This document shows, in pieces, positions 1-5,353 of a DNA stretch of 5,384 bases. The DNA is from a bacterium (GTDB lineage Bacteria; Electryoneota; Electryoneia; Electryoneales; Electryoneaceae), in assembly GCA_014729955.1 (NCBI GenBank), contig WJJA01000327.1, forward strand, positions 1 through 5,384, written 5' to 3'. The notes beneath the pieces were generated by a model that was not told where the DNA came from, ran no database searches, and saw only the letters and a program-made list of their open reading frames with translations. A program made the position numbers and the translations under genes. How positions within the stretch are numbered: position 1 is the stretch's first letter; each line of letters starts with the position of its first letter.

Positions 1-1001
1 ACAATACCGAAGATGCCCTGTTCGGGATTGATAGCCCGCATCGTGCCGTCATCGGCCACCCACATCTGCGCGAGGTCGTCGCCGACAAAATCTGATCCCG
101 CCATGGCAGTGGTGGTTTTTCCGCAACCGGACGGAGCCGCGCCCGCAAACCAGGTGATTCGATCGGTTTCGTCCTTCATACCGGTAATGAACATGTGCTC
201 GGACAGCTCTTCATTTCGTCCGAAATAGGTTGCCAAATCGACCGCGAAACGGTGGTTGCCCTTCTTCAGCAGCAGGGTATTGCCGGCATAGGTGCAGAAA
301 GTGCTGAAGGTGGTCAGATGAGAACGATCCATGAAAACACGTGCATTCGGAAGATCTTCGGGGCGGTTGGGACCCTGGCTGTGCACGTTGGTGAGGAAGA
401 ATTTGGACCGTTTCACCTGCTCGTCAAAGGTTTCATAGCAGTGACGGTACAGAATGTCGCCGCTGTGCATAACGTAGGTTGAGGATGAGATTTCAAGCGC
501 GGGAAGCGCAAGCTTGGCGCCGGCAGGACCGCGGCTGAAGAAGCCGATATACATGGTCATGCCTTCCATGATACCGACCATGTTTTCCTTCACATACTGC
601 ATGGCGTCATTGCGAGCAATCTTCTTCGCGAGGGCGCTGGTCTCTTCGCCTTCGTTCACAATATAGAACGTTCGATCGACGATACGTCCCTGCTCTTCGG
701 GCAAATCATAGTGGATCGTATGATCCTTCATCTTCAGGGGTTTCTCCTCGCCCTTTTCAATGCTGATACGACGGATCGCCGCCATGTCTTCGGGCGAACC
801 GGTCGAGACCATGACAGCATCAGGTCGGCATAATTGTATCGCATTGGCGATCTTCAATAGAGCGTCTTCGGTTTGGATCTTTTCAAGCTTGGCAAGATTC
901 TCGGAGTCAAGCTTATCACGAAAAACCTGTTTCGCTTCTTCAATGGTTTTCACCCCGCCGACTTCCAATAGAATATCAACGCCCGTCCCAAGCTCTAACA
1001 T
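1..1001 (-). CDS. pckG: Phosphoenolpyruvate carboxykinase (GTP), N-terminal part, cut by window edge
   Basis: This enzyme interconverts oxaloacetate + GTP and PEP + CO2 + GDP in the cytosol, either for gluconeogenesis or, run backwards, for anaplerotic or fermentative CO2 fixation. Reading leftward from the ATG at 1001-999, 333 codons are visible of a family usually near 600 residues; the C-terminus lies outside the window. Seen directly: the nucleotide-binding P-loop GAAPSGCGKTTTAM (Lys295, with the reactive cysteine typical of GTP-type enzymes at Cys293), then VGDDLAQM with Asp308/Asp309, then MRAINPEQGIFG. The Mn2+ ligands expected from animal enzymes have counterparts: Lys247 in LLLKKG, His269 in SEHM, and Asp309. 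The P-loop reads PSGCGKTTT rather than the common PSACGKTN, so this is a divergent branch of the GTP family. It is not the ATP-type enzyme. The start is supported by GGAGG eight bases upstream. It is transcribed away from the oad genes, which use the same substrate. Confidence 0.96.
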   Translation of the reverse strand, partial: MLELGTGVDILLEVGGVKTIEEAKQVFRDKLDSENLAKLEKIQTEDALLKIANAIQLCRPDAVMVSTGSPEDMAAIRRISIEKGEEKPLKMKDHTIHYDLPEEQGRIVDRTFYIVNEGEETSALAKKIARNDAMQYVKENMVGIMEGMTMYIGFFSRGPAGAKLALPALEISSSTYVMHSGDILYRHCYETFDEQVKRSKFFLTNVHSQGPNRPEDLPNARVFMDRSHLTTFSTFCTYAGNTLLLKKGNHRFAVDLATYFGRNEELSEHMFITGMKDETDRITWFAGAAPSGCGKTTTAMAGSDFVGDDLAQMWVADDGTMRAINPEQGIFGI

Positions 1002-1009
1002 GGCTGAAG

Positions 1010-1014
1010 CCTCC
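1010..1014 (-). promoter_or_regulatory. Shine-Dalgarno site of pckG
   Basis: The minus strand reads GGAGG followed by eight bases (CTTCAGCC) and the ATG at 1001. This site decides the pckG start codon. Confidence 0.85.
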
Positions 1015-1073
1015 AGACTTTGTAATGTATGTGTGTGTGAATGTTGTCACCTACGAGTGAGGGAAGACAGGAT

Positions 1074-1103
1074 AAGCTTGCCCCGCTAAAGGCAGGGTAG
1101 CTT
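1074..1103 (-). promoter_or_regulatory. Hairpin in the probable pckG 5' leader
   Basis: An inverted repeat sits 73-102 bases upstream of the pckG start. On the minus strand the outer arms are AAGCT (1103-1099) and AGCTT (1078-1074). Inside them CCCTGC (1097-1092) pairs with GCGGGG (1086-1081) around the five-base loop CTTTA, with one G-U pair. The fold is better on the minus strand than on the plus strand, where one inner pair becomes C-A, so it fits the pckG transcript if transcription starts upstream of it. There is no U-run, so it is not an obvious terminator. No known riboswitch class is recognised. Its function is inferred from position only. Confidence 0.4.
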
Positions 1104-1315
1104 GAATCACAACACCCCTTGCCGCCACCCTTTTTCGCTTTTCTCAAGAACAAAATTCAAGATAGATGGTGCCGATCTGCACTGCAAGTACTATTTGACA
1201 GTGCTCTAACAGTTCGCACGTCTTCGGGAGCATGCTTGCGCATGAACAGGAGTGCCGGCAGGGACAAACAATAATAAGCATATTCCAAAAACTGCCCGAG
1301 AAGCTCCAATATTAG

Positions 1316-1329
1316 AATATGCCCATATT
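1316..1329. promoter_or_regulatory. Operator-like palindrome in the AT-rich island
   Basis: AATATG-CC-CATATT is a perfect inverted repeat with six-base arms and a two-base centre. The same hexamer occurs again at 1279-1284 (CATATT) and 1349-1354 (AATATG), so four copies alternate in orientation within 76 bases. CCATATT (1323-1329) also pairs with AATATGG (1349-1355). A dimeric DNA-binding regulator is a reasonable guess, but AT-rich DNA makes such matches by chance more often, and no regulator gene is in view. Confidence 0.35.
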
Positions 1330-1380
1330 AAACAATACATAATTTTACAATATGGAAATGCTTTTATGTACTAATTAATT

Positions 1381-1396
1381 GAACGTTCGATATAAT
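1381..1396 (+). promoter_or_regulatory. Candidate -10 element with overlapping palindrome, facing oadGAB
   Basis: TATAAT at 1391-1396 is a perfect sigma-70 type -10 hexamer, about 185 bases before the oadG start. Immediately upstream lies the perfect palindrome GAACGTTC (1381-1388), in the spacer where a repressor would block polymerase. The -35 position is poor: GTACTA at 1368-1373 for a 17-base spacer. The promoter is therefore either weak, activator-dependent or false. Confidence 0.3.
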
Positions 1397-1572
1397 ACCA
1401 TCCTGATACGAATGCAGCAGGGTTTAAATGGGTGTTCTACTGTTTCTCTGGTTGCAACATTCACGATTGATGTTTTCAAAATGGCTCCCGGCGTGCACGT
1501 TTAGTTGAAACCCGTAATCGCAGGATGTACCTTCATCCTTCATCCGTGCCGGAACGATGCTTGTGCTGAGTG

Positions 1573-1577
1573 GGAGG
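1573..1577 (+). promoter_or_regulatory. Shine-Dalgarno site that fixes the oadG start at GTG 1582
   Basis: GGAGG within GGGAGGAG (1572-1579) ends four bases before GTG 1582. The upstream in-frame GTG at 1570 overlaps this purine run and has no ribosome site of its own, so 1582 is preferred. Confidence 0.6.
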
Positions 1578-1581
1578 AGTT

Positions 1582-1833
1582 GTGGCCGACGTAAGTCTAC
1601 TGATCATTTGCCTGACCGCGTTTGTCGCGGTTTTCGTGCTTTTGGGATTGTTGGCGGCGGTGATGGAAGCGATCACTCGTCTGTTCAAGGCGAAACCGAA
1701 AGAGATGAAGAAGACCGTGCAGGCGGTACAGGGGGCGGTTCAGAGGGACAGCGCTCGCATCGCCGCGATTTCGGCCGCCGTACAGCGTGTCTATCCTTCC
1801 GGTCGTGTTACCAGGATTGAAGAAGTCAAGTAA
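1582..1833 (+). CDS. oadG: Oxaloacetate decarboxylase, gamma subunit (OadG family)
   Basis: This is a small membrane-anchored subunit that assembles the Na+-pumping decarboxylase by linking the soluble biotin subunit to the membrane pump; in studied family members it also assists carboxybiotin decarboxylation. The 83-residue product has one strongly hydrophobic helix (about residues 4-26, including LLIICLTAFVAVFVLLGLLA), then a basic, charged stretch (FKAKPKEMKK), then a C-terminal segment RIAAISAAVQRVYPSG followed by RVTRIEEVK. That layout of N-terminal membrane helix, charged linker and 'AAIxAAV...RIxxV' tail is typical of OadG/MmdD-type subunits, which are usually 80-100 residues and poorly conserved. 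The family call rests on this layout plus position directly before oadA (72-base gap) in the classical G-A-B order. A longer form from GTG 1570 would add four residues. The small size and low conservation leave some doubt about the exact family. Confidence 0.85.
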   Translation: MADVSLLIICLTAFVAVFVLLGLLAAVMEAITRLFKAKPKEMKKTVQAVQGAVQRDSARIAAISAAVQRVYPSGRVTRIEEVK

Positions 1834-1872
1834 AACAACGGTCTGCAGTCGTCTGCACAGGTTTAACGAGCC

Positions 1873-1903
1873 GCGGGTACAGGCCCCGCAATGCATGAGG
1901 TGA
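1873..1903 (+). promoter_or_regulatory. oadA ribosome site with hairpin just upstream
   Basis: GAGGTGA (1897-1903) matches the 3' end of 16S rRNA over seven bases and lies two bases before ATG 1906, placing its GAGG core five bases away. An alternative in-frame ATG at 1891 has no such site and would overlap it. Just upstream, GCGGG (1873-1877) can pair with CCCGC (1885-1889) around a seven-base loop. This small stem could tune oadA translation relative to oadG, but that is inference. Confidence 0.55.
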
Positions 1904-1905
1904 TC

Positions 1906-3771
1906 ATGATTTTCACTGAGACGGAAAAAACCATTCGTGTGATGATCACGGCGTTCCGTGACGGATTCCAGAGTATGTTCGGCGGCAAGGTGCGTGTGGA
2001 GGATGTGCTGCCGGCGATGGAGGCGACCGCCGGGACCGGGGTACGCCACTTTGAGTTCGGCGGCGGTGCACGTTACCAGGCGCCGTATTTCTACCTCAAT
2101 GAAGATCCTTTCCTCACCATGAAAAAGATGCGGGATGTGGTCGGCAGGGATGTCGATCTGCAGATCCTGACCCGTTCCATCTCCGGTGTGACATTGACGA
2201 CGCAGAACATCGACGCGCTGAAACTGCAGGCCAAGCTTCATGCGGAGTACGGTACCACCTGGGACCGTAACTTCGACTTCATGAACGACGTTGACCTGCT
2301 CGCGAAGACCGGGCAGCCGATTGTGGATGCCGGTATGCACCACCAGGTCTGCGTGGCGTTGATGGGGCTGCCTTTCTACTCCGACAAGGCGCACACTCCC
2401 GAATTCTACATCAGCATCGCGAAGAAGATCATCGACAGCGGTGTGCATTTCGACAGTCTTTGCCTGAAGGATGCGTCCGGCACAACGACGCCGAAGGTGG
2501 TGTACGAAACCGCCAGGGGCATCCGTAAGATTCTTCCGCCGGAAGTGCCATTGTGGCATCATACTCACGACACCGCCTCCACGGGCGTGGCGTGCTACAT
2601 GGCGGCGATCGAGGGTGGCGCGGATGGTGTGGACCTTTCGATTCGCCCGCTGGCGAGCGGCACGGTGCAGCCCGATGTGCGTTCGATGGCGCATGCGCTG
2701 AAGCATACCGGCTACAAGCTGGACGTGGACGCCGACGCGATGCTCGAGATCGAGAACATGTTGAACGACGGCTTGAGAGAATATGAATTCAATCCCGTGG
2801 TGACCAGCGCGGACGCTCGTGTGGTCGGCTTCCCGATGCCGGGCGGCGCGATCGGGCCGAATGTGCACATGATGGTCAAAGCAGGCATCTTGGACCGTTA
2901 CAGCGATGTGCTGGCGGAGTTCCCGGTGGTGGTGAAAGCCGGCGGCGCCTGGACCTCGGTGACCCCGGGATCGCAGCAGTACTGGCTGCAGGCGTTCAAC
3001 AACGTGCTCTACGGCCGTTGGGAGAAAATCGACGCCGGGTACGGCAAGTCGGTGCTCGGCTATTTCGGTAAGACACCGCTGGAATCCGATCCGGAGGTGG
3101 TGAAGATTGCATCCGAGCAGCTCGGGCTGGAACCGTTCGACGGCGACCCGTTGGAGGTTTCCCCCGATTCTCTCGGACCGGCGAAGCAGGCATTGGAAGA
3201 ACGGAATCTGCCGACCGATGAAAAGTCGATCTTCCTGGTGGCCGCAGCGATCGTCCCAGGTAAGAAGATGGAACTGAACCAGGGCATTCGCTTCCTGCAG
3301 GGCAAGGCGAGGGTGGATATTCCTCTGAAGAAGAAAGAAGAGCCGAAGAAGGAAGAGAAACCCGCACCCGCTCCGGCGCCGACCGCCGCCCAGGCGCTGA
3401 CCGCGCCGGTGACCAGCAATGTGGTCGTTGAAGAGAACGGCACATCGCGAGTGTTTCGTGTCACGGTCGAACCGCCCGGACAGCAGGGGGCGGCTGCCAC
3501 GGGCACGATACCGCCGGCGCAAACGGCCACGGTTCCTCCCGCCAACGGCACCGATGTTTTCAGCCCGTTCGAGGGCGATTCGCCGGTGATCGAACTGCAT
3601 GTCAAAGAAGGCGATCAGGTGACCGAAGGCCGGGTAGTCGCCGAAGTGGAAGCGATGAAGGCGCAACACAGCGTAAAGGCGCCGACAGCCGGCAAGGTTG
3701 GGAAGATTCATGTCGGGATCGGTGACGATGTCGGCGCCGGCAAGCCCATTATGACGATCCTTCCCAACTAG
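1906..3771 (+). CDS. oadA: Oxaloacetate decarboxylase alpha subunit: carboxyltransferase fused to biotinyl domain
   Basis: The 621-residue product transfers the carboxyl group of oxaloacetate to biotin, releasing pyruvate; carboxybiotin then goes to OadB. Order: TIM-barrel carboxyltransferase (about 10-300), conserved post-barrel region (to about 470), Lys/Glu then Pro/Ala-rich linker (from 475; KKKEEPKKEEKPAPAPAP), and C-terminal biotinyl domain (about 548-621). Visible active-site residues are RDGFQS (Arg18, Asp19 metal ligand, Gln22), the carboxylatable Lys188 in LCLKDASGT, metal ligands His219 and His221 in HHTHDTA, and Thr353 in SVTPGSQ. Biotin attaches to Lys585 in EAMK, 36 residues from the end, as usual. 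The motifs RDGFQS, GGGARYQ and YFYLNEDPF resemble, from memory, the PycB/OadA branch seen in epsilonproteobacteria. Two oddities: the first Asp of the common DTxxRD motif is Ile14 here, and the usual PMPG turn of the biotinyl domain is PFEG followed by about two extra residues. Pyruvate carboxylase subunit B is the main alternative, but adjacent oadG and oadB and no biotin carboxylase in view favour the decarboxylase. Confidence 0.94.
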   Translation: MIFTETEKTIRVMITAFRDGFQSMFGGKVRVEDVLPAMEATAGTGVRHFEFGGGARYQAPYFYLNEDPFLTMKKMRDVVGRDVDLQILTRSISGVTLTTQNIDALKLQAKLHAEYGTTWDRNFDFMNDVDLLAKTGQPIVDAGMHHQVCVALMGLPFYSDKAHTPEFYISIAKKIIDSGVHFDSLCLKDASGTTTPKVVYETARGIRKILPPEVPLWHHTHDTASTGVACYMAAIEGGADGVDLSIRPLASGTVQPDVRSMAHALKHTGYKLDVDADAMLEIENMLNDGLREYEFNPVVTSADARVVGFPMPGGAIGPNVHMMVKAGILDRYSDVLAEFPVVVKAGGAWTSVTPGSQQYWLQAFNNVLYGRWEKIDAGYGKSVLGYFGKTPLESDPEVVKIASEQLGLEPFDGDPLEVSPDSLGPAKQALEERNLPTDEKSIFLVAAAIVPGKKMELNQGIRFLQGKARVDIPLKKKEEPKKEEKPAPAPAPTAAQALTAPVTSNVVVEENGTSRVFRVTVEPPGQQGAAATGTIPPAQTATVPPANGTDVFSPFEGDSPVIELHVKEGDQVTEGRVVAEVEAMKAQHSVKAPTAGKVGKIHVGIGDDVGAGKPIMTILPN

Positions 3772-3909
3772 CCCGGAAATTTCACGAGTTCAAAGTGCGT
3801 CAGATACGAGGCGCGAAGGATGAAGCTGTATGGCAATACCGCGAATCCTTCGGAACAAAGCAGATGACGTGCCTCGGACCGACCGAAGGGTGAATGCATA
3901 AATGAGTTT
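3767..3909. repeat. Structured intergenic repeat, copy A (between oadA and oadB)
   Basis: This is one of two copies in the window; it aligns without gaps to 5211-5353 with about 19 differences in 143 bases (87% identity). The left edge is CTAGCCCGG, so the oadA stop codon TAG lies inside the conserved edge. Three nested helices are seen. The outer one pairs GTTC (3788-3791) with GGAC (3876-3879) and continues through 3793-3802 with 3865-3874 (nine of ten paired, two G-U). The middle one is CGAAGGAT (3814-3821) with ATCCTTCG (3845-3852), perfect. The tip is GTAT (3828-3831) with ATAC (3836-3839) around GGCA. It may be a dispersed palindromic element of the host genome acting as an mRNA-stability or attenuation structure inside the operon. 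It carries no transposase, and mobility is not shown. Confidence 0.85.
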
Positions 3910-4033
3910 TTCTCTTTTACTTCAAGGTACAAACCGTCGCCGGGAAGAAGTGACAAATTGGAGAACATCTTCTTGTAAAACCAGTCCTTACCATAGATCG
4001 CTTTCCTCAGTCATGAAGTACTCGGGCTAAAAC
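3910..4033. other. Remainder of the oadA-oadB gap
   Basis: These ~120 bases after the repeat contain no gene I can support. A T-rich run (3906-3919) follows the repeat without a strong stem directly before it, so a terminator is not called. AAGAAGTG (3945-3952) can pair with CATCTTCTT (3966-3974) with one bulged base. A gap of 275 bases between oadA and oadB is unusual for this operon and is mostly explained by the repeat. I see no clear promoter for oadB alone. Confidence 0.4.
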
Positions 4034-4040
4034 AAGGAGG
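4034..4040 (+). promoter_or_regulatory. Strong Shine-Dalgarno site of oadB
   Basis: AAGGAGG lies six bases before GTG 4047. The match is near-perfect and decides the GTG start; no competing ATG is nearby in frame. Confidence 0.9.
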
Positions 4041-4046
4041 CCGGCT

Positions 4047-5183
4047 GTGCAGGCCTTAGGCGAACTGCTGCAAACCTCCGGCTTCGCGCATCTTTCCTTC
4101 GGCAACCTGGTGATGTTTGCCGTGGGCGGGGTGCTGATCTGGCTGGCGGTGACGAAAAACTACGAACCCCTGTTGTTGATTCCGATCGGCTTCGGCTCGA
4201 TCCTCGCCAATCTTCCGCTGGCGCATATGGCCGCGGGGCTGGGGTATGACGAGGGTCTGCTGCAGATGATCTACGCGACGGGGATCAAGACGGAATTCCT
4301 GCCGCCTGTCATCTTTCTCGGGGTTGGAGTTCTGACCGATTTCAAACCGCTGTTGAGTCGACCGTTCACATTCCTGCTCGGTGCGGCGGCGCAGTTGGGG
4401 ATCTTTTTCGCGGCGCTGGGTGCGTTCTACCTGCTGGGCTTTACCATGCAGGAATCGGCGGCGATCGGGATTATCGGCGGCGCGGACGGTCCGACCTCGA
4501 TTTTCCTTGCGGCCAAGCTCGCTCCGCACCTGCTCGGGCCGATCGCGGTCGCAGCGTACAGCTATATGAGCCTGGTGCCGATCATTCAGCCGCCGATCAT
4601 GCGTCTTCTCACCACGAAGAGCGAACGTGCGATCGACATGCCGCAGGCCAAGCCGGTTTCGCAGACCGCGACGATTCTGTTTCCGATCATCGCCGGGTCG
4701 GTGGCGATCCTGGCGGTGCCCTCCAGCGCGCCGTTGATGGGCATGCTCATGTTCGGCAACCTGATCCGTGAATCCGGTGTGACCAAACGTCTTGCGAAGA
4801 CCGCAGGCGGTTCGATGGTCGACATTGTAACGATCTTCCTCGGCATTGCGGTCGGCGCGACGATGTCAGCGGAAGCGTTCCTTACGGTTTCGACGATCAA
4901 GATCCTGATTCTTGGAGCGGTAGCGTTCGTCTTCTCCACCGCGGGCGGTGTCCTTTTCGGCAAGCTGCTGAACCTGTTTCTGCCGGCTGAGAGGCGGATC
5001 AATCCCTGCATCGGGGCGTCCGGCGTTTCAGCGGTGCCGATGAGCGCTCGTGTGGTGCAGCAATTCGTGTCTGACGAGACGAACGGGAAGGTGAATCCCC
5101 TGATGGCGGCGATGGGGCCGAACGTGGCCGGTGTGATCGGTTCCGCGGTCGCGGCCGGCGTGTTCCTCTCGCTGGTGGGGTAG
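4047..5183 (+). CDS. oadB: Oxaloacetate decarboxylase beta subunit, Na+-pumping membrane carboxybiotin decarboxylase
   Basis: This integral inner-membrane protein decarboxylates the carboxybiotin presented by OadA and couples this to export of Na+. The 378-residue product is almost wholly hydrophobic with many membrane helices. Family signatures are clear and in order: YEPLLLIPIGFGSILANLP near residues 31-50, the signature GGADGPTSIF with Asp147 (counterpart of the essential Asp203 of the Klebsiella protein), SYMSLVPIIQPPIMRLL, PLMGMLMFGNLIRESG, and the C-terminal INPCIGASGVSAVPMSARV and MGPNVAGVIGSAVAAG, which in the family contribute to the Na+ path. It is somewhat shorter than the 433-residue Klebsiella form but close to other beta subunits of this decarboxylase group. 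The same family serves methylmalonyl-CoA, glutaconyl-CoA and malonate decarboxylases, and beta sequence alone does not tell substrate; the oadA neighbour does. Translation starts at GTG with a strong ribosome site, perhaps offsetting the long gap after oadA. Confidence 0.97.
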   Translation: MQALGELLQTSGFAHLSFGNLVMFAVGGVLIWLAVTKNYEPLLLIPIGFGSILANLPLAHMAAGLGYDEGLLQMIYATGIKTEFLPPVIFLGVGVLTDFKPLLSRPFTFLLGAAAQLGIFFAALGAFYLLGFTMQESAAIGIIGGADGPTSIFLAAKLAPHLLGPIAVAAYSYMSLVPIIQPPIMRLLTTKSERAIDMPQAKPVSQTATILFPIIAGSVAILAVPSSAPLMGMLMFGNLIRESGVTKRLAKTAGGSMVDIVTIFLGIAVGATMSAEAFLTVSTIKILILGAVAFVFSTAGGVLFGKLLNLFLPAERRINPCIGASGVSAVPMSARVVQQFVSDETNGKVNPLMAAMGPNVAGVIGSAVAAGVFLSLVG

Positions 5184-5210
5184 GCGGGATCGTTCAGGGG
5201 AGCAGTACAG

Positions 5211-5353
5211 ACTAACCCGGATATTTCACGAGTTCAAACTGCGTCAGATGTAAGGCGCGAAGAATGAAGCTGTATTGCCATACCGCGAATCCTTCGCAAC
5301 AAAGCAGATGACGCAGTTGGGACCGCCCGAAGGGGGAATGAATAGATGAGTTT
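5211..5353. repeat. Structured intergenic repeat, copy B (after oadB)
   Basis: This second copy begins 27 bases after the oadB stop in the same orientation as copy A. Its outer helix is perfect over ten pairs: AACTGCGTCA (5237-5246) with TGACGCAGTT (5309-5318), extended by GTTC (5232-5235) with GGAC (5320-5323) across one mismatch. The middle helix pairs 5257-5265 with 5289-5297 with one mismatch and one extra G-C relative to copy A. The tip keeps GTAT/ATAC but with loop TGCC instead of GGCA. Similarity to copy A fades after ATGAGTTT (5346-5353). The rest of the window to 5384 holds nothing I recognise. Without a downstream U-run it is not a standard terminator. Confidence 0.85.

Larger units (their letters stand above)
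1104..1581. other. Divergent intergenic region with no gene recognised
   Basis: Together with the pckG leader, about 580 bases separate the pckG and oadG starts. I see no convincing gene, tRNA or rRNA here. The middle is strikingly AT-rich: 1321-1380 has only 13 G or C in 60 bases, against GC-rich genes on both sides. It contains operator-like inverted repeats (1316-1329, 1323-1355), a small hairpin CATGC-TTGC-GCATG (1231-1244), and near oadG a hairpin AGGATG/CATCCT (1522-1539) that overlaps a tandem CTTCATC doublet (1531-1544). It most likely holds the promoters and control sites of both flanking units. Confidence 0.6.

Noticed and set aside
195..1089. Plus-strand open frames across the left end (195-482, 760-1089)
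   Set aside because: They are antisense to pckG, whose conserved motifs run continuously on the minus strand.
1195..1200. TTGACA as a -35 box on the plus strand
   Set aside because: The perfect hexamer has no acceptable -10 at 16-18 bases (ACGTCT-like at that spacing), and it is nearly 400 bases from oadG.
1557..1820. An 87-codon plus-strand open frame overlapping oadG
   Set aside because: It is a shifted frame of oadG with a low-complexity Arg/Gly/Ser product and no hydrophobic helix; the oadG frame has the ribosome site and family layout.
1891..1905. Upstream ATG at 1891 as the oadA start
   Set aside because: No ribosome site precedes it, and the strong GAGGTGA lies between it and ATG 1906.
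1597..3711. A 704-codon open frame on the minus strand opposite oadG and oadA
   Set aside because: It is a mirror of the GC-rich coding of oadA on the other strand. Its product is rich in Arg and His with no recognisable domain, while the plus strand encodes a complete biotin-dependent carboxyltransferase.
3767..3909. Integron attC site or gene-cassette boundary
   Set aside because: The repeat is palindromic and of similar size, but lacks the GTTRRRY and RYYYAAC core sites, and the genes between are a core metabolic operon with no integrase in view.
3880..3920. Rho-independent terminator after oadA (T-rich run at 3906-3919)
   Set aside because: No strong GC stem lies directly before the T-run; only a three-pair stem near ACC-GAAG-GGT is possible.
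3768..3968. A 66-codon minus-strand gene after oadA
   Set aside because: Most of it is the intergenic repeat read backwards; the same frame is open in copy B but substitutions show no protein-level constraint, and no convincing ribosome site was seen. Kept as a finding, not a gene.
3973..3996. Internal promoter for oadB beginning at TTGTAA
   Set aside because: No -10-like hexamer stands at a proper spacing; the nearest, TACCAT and CATAGA, are too close or too weak.
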